Shown one piece after another: positions 60,877-64,000 of a DNA stretch of 64,000 bases; the stretch's first letter is position 1; the number at the start of each line of letters is the position of its first letter. A model generated the notes under the pieces. That model made no database searches. It was not told the origin of the DNA and saw only the letters and a list, made by a program, of their open reading frames with translations. This DNA is from Lysobacter sp. K5869 (lineage in GTDB: Bacteria; Pseudomonadota; Gammaproteobacteria; Xanthomonadales; Xanthomonadaceae), in contig NZ_CP072597.1 of the NCBI RefSeq assembly GCF_018847975.1, forward strand, positions 4,193,001 to 4,257,000, read 5' to 3'. A program made the position numbers and the translations under genes.

Positions 60877-61059
60877 TCAATGATGATCCTTGCGTCCCGA
60901 GCCGGACTTCTTGCCGCCGTGGTCTTGCTTATTGACCGTGCGCCAGGCGCGCTCCTGCGCTTCCTCCTTGGGCACGCCTTCCTTGCGATAGCCTTCTTCG
61001 ATGTGCTGGGCCTGACGTTTCTGCTTGTCGGTGTAGGACGACTTGTCGCCGCGTGACAT
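60877..61059 (-). CDS. Small hydrophilic stress-type protein (plasmid-stabilisation-like)
   Basis: A 60-residue, highly charged protein: YTDKQKRQAQHIEEGYRKEGVPKEEAQERAW followed by NKQDHGGKKSGSGRKDH. Short proteins of this exact pattern are common in proteobacteria, where they are often labelled plasmid stabilisation protein without evidence; they appear to be general stress proteins. Upstream of and codirectional with the BON protein gene. Confidence 0.8.
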   Translation of the reverse strand: MSRGDKSSYTDKQKRQAQHIEEGYRKEGVPKEEAQERAWRTVNKQDHGGKKSGSGRKDHH

Positions 61060-61365
61060 GGTGGGTCTCCGCTGATGCGGGCCGCGCTCGGCGGCCGATG
61101 CTGGGGCGAACCGCGCACGGCTCGTGGATCGACGGCGCGAGCGCATCGGCGTCGCGTTGTCGCAACCCACGCTAGCGGCCGCGCGGTTAAGCGATCAGAA
61201 TCGGAGCGTTAACGCGAAGTGGCGGGTTCATGCGCGCGGCGTCACGGTCGCCGAAACGATGCAGATGGGAGGACGCCAGGCATCGGGCCCGATGTCGCGG
61301 ACCGGATCGCAAATCCAAGCGCGGCGTCGGGCCGGTTGTTCGCCTGCCGCAAAGAGGCGAAAGCA
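61060..61365. other. 306-base gap with no gene seen
   Basis: Only short arginine-rich chance frames are present. It holds the promoter for the small stress protein (minus strand) and lies after the stop of the iron-permease-like gene. No repeat, hairpin or RNA gene was recognised. Confidence 0.5.
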
Positions 61366-61884
61366 CTAACGTTTCGGGCGGGCTTTTCCGTCGCCCGGGT
61401 CTTTCGACCTGCGCTCCTCGTCGCGCCGATCCAGCTCCGCCCGCAGCTCGTCGTCGGTGCGTTCGAGCTCCGCCTCGACCTCATCGCCGCCATCGTCGCG
61501 TCGGCGCTTCGCCTCGTCGCGCGCCTTGCAGGCTAGATCCTCATAACGCTTGCGGAAACGCTCCAACGAGTCCTCGTCGAGCTCTTCCAGGTCCAGCAGC
61601 GCGTTCTCGGCCGCGCGGGTGGCGCGGATCAGCTCGTCGAGCTTGATCTGCACCGCCGCGGCGTCGCGGTTCTGCGAGTTCTGGATCAAAAACACCATCA
61701 GGAACGTGACGATGGTGGTGCCGGTGTTGATCACCAGTTGCCAAGTGTCGCTGAAACCGAATATCGGCCCCGACACCACCCATACCAAGACCACCAGCAC
61801 CGCCAAGCCGAAGCACAGCGGGTGCCCGGTGAAGCGCGAAGCCGCCTTGGCGCCGCGCTCGAAACTGCGGCGCATGAGGTTCAT
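61366..61884 (-). CDS. Low-affinity iron permease family membrane protein
   Basis: A 172-residue protein matching the small bacterial low-affinity iron permease family. Two transmembrane helices (LCFGLAVLVVLVWVVSGPIFGF and LVINTGTTIVTFLMVFLIQNSQNRDAAAVQIKLDELI start the family signature), then a helix LIRATRAAENALLDLEEL. The C-terminal 60 residues are a highly charged tail (Glu/Asp/Arg/Lys) not part of the domain. Iron transport is inferred from the fungal namesake and is not proven in bacteria. Its ATG overlaps the stop of the upstream gene (ATGA). Confidence 0.85.
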   Translation of the reverse strand: MNLMRRSFERGAKAASRFTGHPLCFGLAVLVVLVWVVSGPIFGFSDTWQLVINTGTTIVTFLMVFLIQNSQNRDAAAVQIKLDELIRATRAAENALLDLEELDEDSLERFRKRYEDLACKARDEAKRRRDDGGDEVEAELERTDDELRAELDRRDEERRSKDPGDGKARPKR

Positions 61885-62249
61885 CGGCGGCCGCGCTCGC
61901 GCTGCAAGCGTTCGCAGGCCGCTTCCGCCACGGCGCGCGCGTCGTTCCAATCCAGGCGCGAAGCGCCGTGCACGCGGCGATAGCGGTCGCGCAGTTCGTC
62001 CTCGGCCTGCGGACGGTCCTCGATCTGAGCGCGGACGTAGGCGTCCAGGCCGAGCTTGACCGCGGGCTCGTAATCGCTGAAGCGCAGGCCCGGACGGCCG
62101 AACAGCACGCGGTAATGCGCGCGCCAATAGCTCAATTCCGAGTCCAGATCGACCGCGTCGGGCGACAGGCGCGTCGTCGCGGCGGTGGTTCGGCCCGCGA
62201 TGACGGCGGCGCGGCGGGTCGACAGCGTGTGCGGAGAGTCCAGGCGCAT
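61881..62249 (-). CDS. Hypothetical protein upstream of the iron permease-like gene
   Basis: A 122-residue soluble protein. The part from residue 30, DAVDLDSELSYWRAHYRVLFGRPGLRFSDYEPAVKLGLDAYV, has a conserved look and resembles a type of small stress-gene-cluster protein seen next to iron permease-like and BON proteins, but I cannot name the family. It ends in a basic helix (RAVAEAACERLQRERGRR). Coupled to the next gene by a 4-base overlap. Confidence 0.68.
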   Translation of the reverse strand: MRLDSPHTLSTRRAAVIAGRTTAATTRLSPDAVDLDSELSYWRAHYRVLFGRPGLRFSDYEPAVKLGLDAYVRAQIEDRPQAEDELRDRYRRVHGASRLDWNDARAVAEAACERLQRERGRR

Positions 62250-62621
62250 TGCGTTTCCTCGAAGGCTGCGGCGCGAGCACCGACCCGGCGCGGCAGAAAC
62301 GGTGTGCGAATGCGGCGTAACGATGGGGCGAACGCATCGTCGGCGGTGCGTGCGCGTTGGCGCATTCGCTCGTTCACGGTCCCCGGGAACCACCTTGCCA
62401 CCGCGCGGCGCGAAGAGCGCGTCGATTTCGCGCGGCCGCATTGTTTTCGGATTCAGTTTCGCGCGCGCCAACGCGACGCGAGAATCGCCGCGAATACGAT
62501 GAATCGCGCCGCCAGGAACGATTGCGCGCATGACATGGCGCTGGTTTTACGATTTCTTCCGCTTCGGCGGAACTGCGTCGCGCTTTGGCGCTGAATCGCT
62601 CAGGCGCCGCCGCCGGTCGCC
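62250..62621. other. 372-base gap with no gene seen
   Basis: No frame with normal coding character. It contains the promoter for the minus-strand gene ending at 61881 and follows the lhr stop. Some AT-richer sequence occurs around 62430-62530. No repeat or RNA gene was recognised. Confidence 0.5.
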
Positions 62622-64000
62622 TCAGCGCGCGCCGAGCCCCAAATTGCGCATGACTTCGTCGATGCGCGAGTCCGCGGCCGCGGCGACGCTGTCCGGACGG
62701 CGCAGCAGCAAACGCTGGATCTCGCGTTGCGCATCGGCGGGCAAGGATTCGATCCACTCCACCTGCCCCGCCAACAGGCTCGCCACCGCGACGCCGTCGC
62801 GGAAGGCGATGCGCGCGCCGGGAATGCGCGGCACCTTGGCGCCGGCCAGCACGCTGCCGGTGAGGTTGAGCGGATCGGCCGCCGACACGCAGACGATTTC
62901 GCCGTCGTGTTCGCGCGAACGCGCCTGCCGCAACGCGCTGACCGCATCGGGCAGCGCGTATTGCTCGCCGGTCATGCCGCTGACGAAGCGGCCGCCGCGG
63001 ATTTCGCCGCGCGCTTCCAGCCGCCGGTAGACGCGCAGCAGATCGCGCCACGGCGGCAGCCACGCGGCTTCGCGCTGGATCAGGCGCCAGAACACCACGC
63101 CGTAGCGTTCGAGCAAGCGCCAGGCGATGTGTTCGACCGATTCGGCGGCCTGCGCCGCGTCGGCCTGGGCGGAATCTTCCGGCCGTGTCAGCGACCAACG
63201 TCCGGCGTCCTGCAGATCGGTCAGCATCGCCCGGCGACGGCGCTGGCCGTGGCTGGCGGCGCGCTTGGACGGCGGCACCAGCAGCGCGCGCAGGCCGGCG
63301 TAGCTGTCGCAGGTGATGCGGCCGCGCACCACCAGTTCGCCCAGCGCCTCTTCCAGTTCGGTGCGCAGCAAGTGCGCGGAGCGTTCGAGTTCGTCGAAGA
63401 ACGAAGCGCCGCGCGCGGCCAGCGCATCGAGCACGCGTTGCGCGCGCGAGGACACCGGCGCCGGATCGGCGTTGCGGCCCGCGGCCCATTGCCAATCCGC
63501 CAATGCGCGCCGCGGCAGCAGCACGATGGGCGTTTGGCGCACGCTCGGCACGCCCTGCGGCGCGGCCGGCTCGGCGTTCGCGGCCGCATTGTTCGGCCGC
63601 AGGCGCGCCCAGGTCACCCGCCCGGCCGAACACAGTTCGTCGAGCCAACCGGATTCGTAGTCGCCGATGCGCGCCGGCAGCAACTCGCTTTCCCAGACCG
63701 AAGCCGGCGCCTCGAAGCCTTCGAGCTGCTCCAGCACCGCTTGCAGCGCCTGCGGGCCGCTCATGCGCGAACGCCGCGACAGCTTTTGCCAGTCGAACAG
63801 GAAGCGCGCGTAATCGCGCGGCGCCACCGGTTCGATCTCGCGGCGCAGGCGCCCGACCGTGTAGCGATGGATACGCGCGAGCAAATGCCGCTCGCACCAT
63901 TGTTCGTCGCCGCCGAGCAGACTGTCGGGCTCGAACCGGCCGCGCATCACGTAGCCTTCCGACTCCAGCCGCAGCAGCGCCAGTTCCACCTCGCCCGGCT
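62622..64000 (-). CDS. lhr: Lhr-family ATP-dependent helicase, C-terminal part (5' end beyond window)
   Basis: The frame is open from the right window edge to a stop at 62622, giving the last 459 codons. There is no helicase motif in this part; it corresponds to the C-terminal region of Lhr. Recognisable are FLFDWQKLSRRSRMSGPQALQAVLEQLEGFEAPASVWES, the SFFDELERSAHLLRTELEEALGELVVRG winged helix, and the ERYGVVFWRLIQREAAWLPPWRDLLRVYRRLEARGEIRGGRFV block that is nearly universal in long Lhr proteins. In E. coli the C-terminal part of Lhr has been linked to uracil-DNA glycosylase activity. It acts in DNA repair. Confidence 0.9.
   Translation of the reverse strand, partial: PGEVELALLRLESEGYVMRGRFEPDSLLGGDEQWCERHLLARIHRYTVGRLRREIEPVAPRDYARFLFDWQKLSRRSRMSGPQALQAVLEQLEGFEAPASVWESELLPARIGDYESGWLDELCSAGRVTWARLRPNNAAANAEPAAPQGVPSVRQTPIVLLPRRALADWQWAAGRNADPAPVSSRAQRVLDALAARGASFFDELERSAHLLRTELEEALGELVVRGRITCDSYAGLRALLVPPSKRAASHGQRRRRAMLTDLQDAGRWSLTRPEDSAQADAAQAAESVEHIAWRLLERYGVVFWRLIQREAAWLPPWRDLLRVYRRLEARGEIRGGRFVSGMTGEQYALPDAVSALRQARSREHDGEIVCVSAADPLNLTGSVLAGAKVPRIPGARIAFRDGVAVASLLAGQVEWIESLPADAQREIQRLLLRRPDSVAAAADSRIDEVMRNLGLGAR

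Noticed and set aside
61124..61646. Short plus-strand frames between the small stress gene and the iron permease-like gene
   Set aside because: They extend antisense into the permease-like gene and have chance composition.

Overview
The window is very GC-rich, densely coded DNA with strong G/C at third codon positions. Gene content points to a Xanthomonadaceae-type gammaproteobacterium, most likely Lysobacter or a close relative. Supporting signs are an MbtH protein beside an ABC exporter, many secreted glycosidases and hydrolases, a cyo quinol oxidase, a RegB/RegA pair, DUF3247-like and other small proteins that I associate with this family, a toxin with a probable Xanthomonad type IV secretion tail, and many 'GTAGGAGCGGCG' REP palindromes. 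The genus is inferred, not proven. No rRNA, tRNA, CRISPR array, integrase or insertion sequence was seen.

Layout. 1-1.5 kb: the end of an ABC exporter and an mbtH gene, probably the edge of a nonribosomal peptide cluster lying to the left. 1.6-10.6 kb: NIPSNAP protein, metallo-beta-lactamase-fold protein with a changed metal motif, LysR regulator, amidase, TonB-dependent receptor and a GH3 beta-glucosidase behind a LacI-type operator. 10.7-16.3 kb: two REP arrays around an OmpA-type lipoprotein with 17-residue repeats, a nitric oxide module (hmp, group III truncated globin, divergent nsrR) and a GH5 enzyme. 16.5-20.3 kb: secreted nuclease, HdeD-like protein, HTH regulator, exported alpha/beta hydrolase and a DUF4287 protein with a histone H1-like tail.

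20.3-26.6 kb holds the two most unusual loci. The first is a tightly overlapping operon, DUF4331 - HupE/UreJ - unknown membrane protein - DUF4198, in which three predicted mature proteins begin with a histidine or an ATCUN-type X-X-His, suggesting metal handling. The second is a 504-residue protein with two HNH-nuclease modules and a C-terminal tail resembling the XVIPCD signal of antibacterial type IV effectors; no obvious immunity gene lies beside it. An ArsR-rhodanese fusion with its own operator follows.

26.8-44.3 kb: BenE-like and CorA/ZntB-like transporters, an M23 peptidase, a pair of secreted glycosidases (GH16 and an unassigned clan-A-like enzyme), three small exported proteins, a PhoD-type phosphatase, a 747-base gene-free stretch, a PLP-dependent decarboxylase-like protein, a YfhO - glycosyltransferase - lipoprotein operon and an MFS transporter. 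44.6-51.8 kb: cyoABCD, SURF1 and regBA in one direction, linking a terminal quinol oxidase to a quinone/redox-sensing two-component system. 52-64 kb: secreted isoamylase, alpha/beta hydrolase, AraC regulator divergent from a fosmidomycin-resistance-type MFS pump, AlkB-like dioxygenase, a run of small stress-type proteins on the minus strand, and the C-terminal part of an Lhr helicase cut by the window edge.
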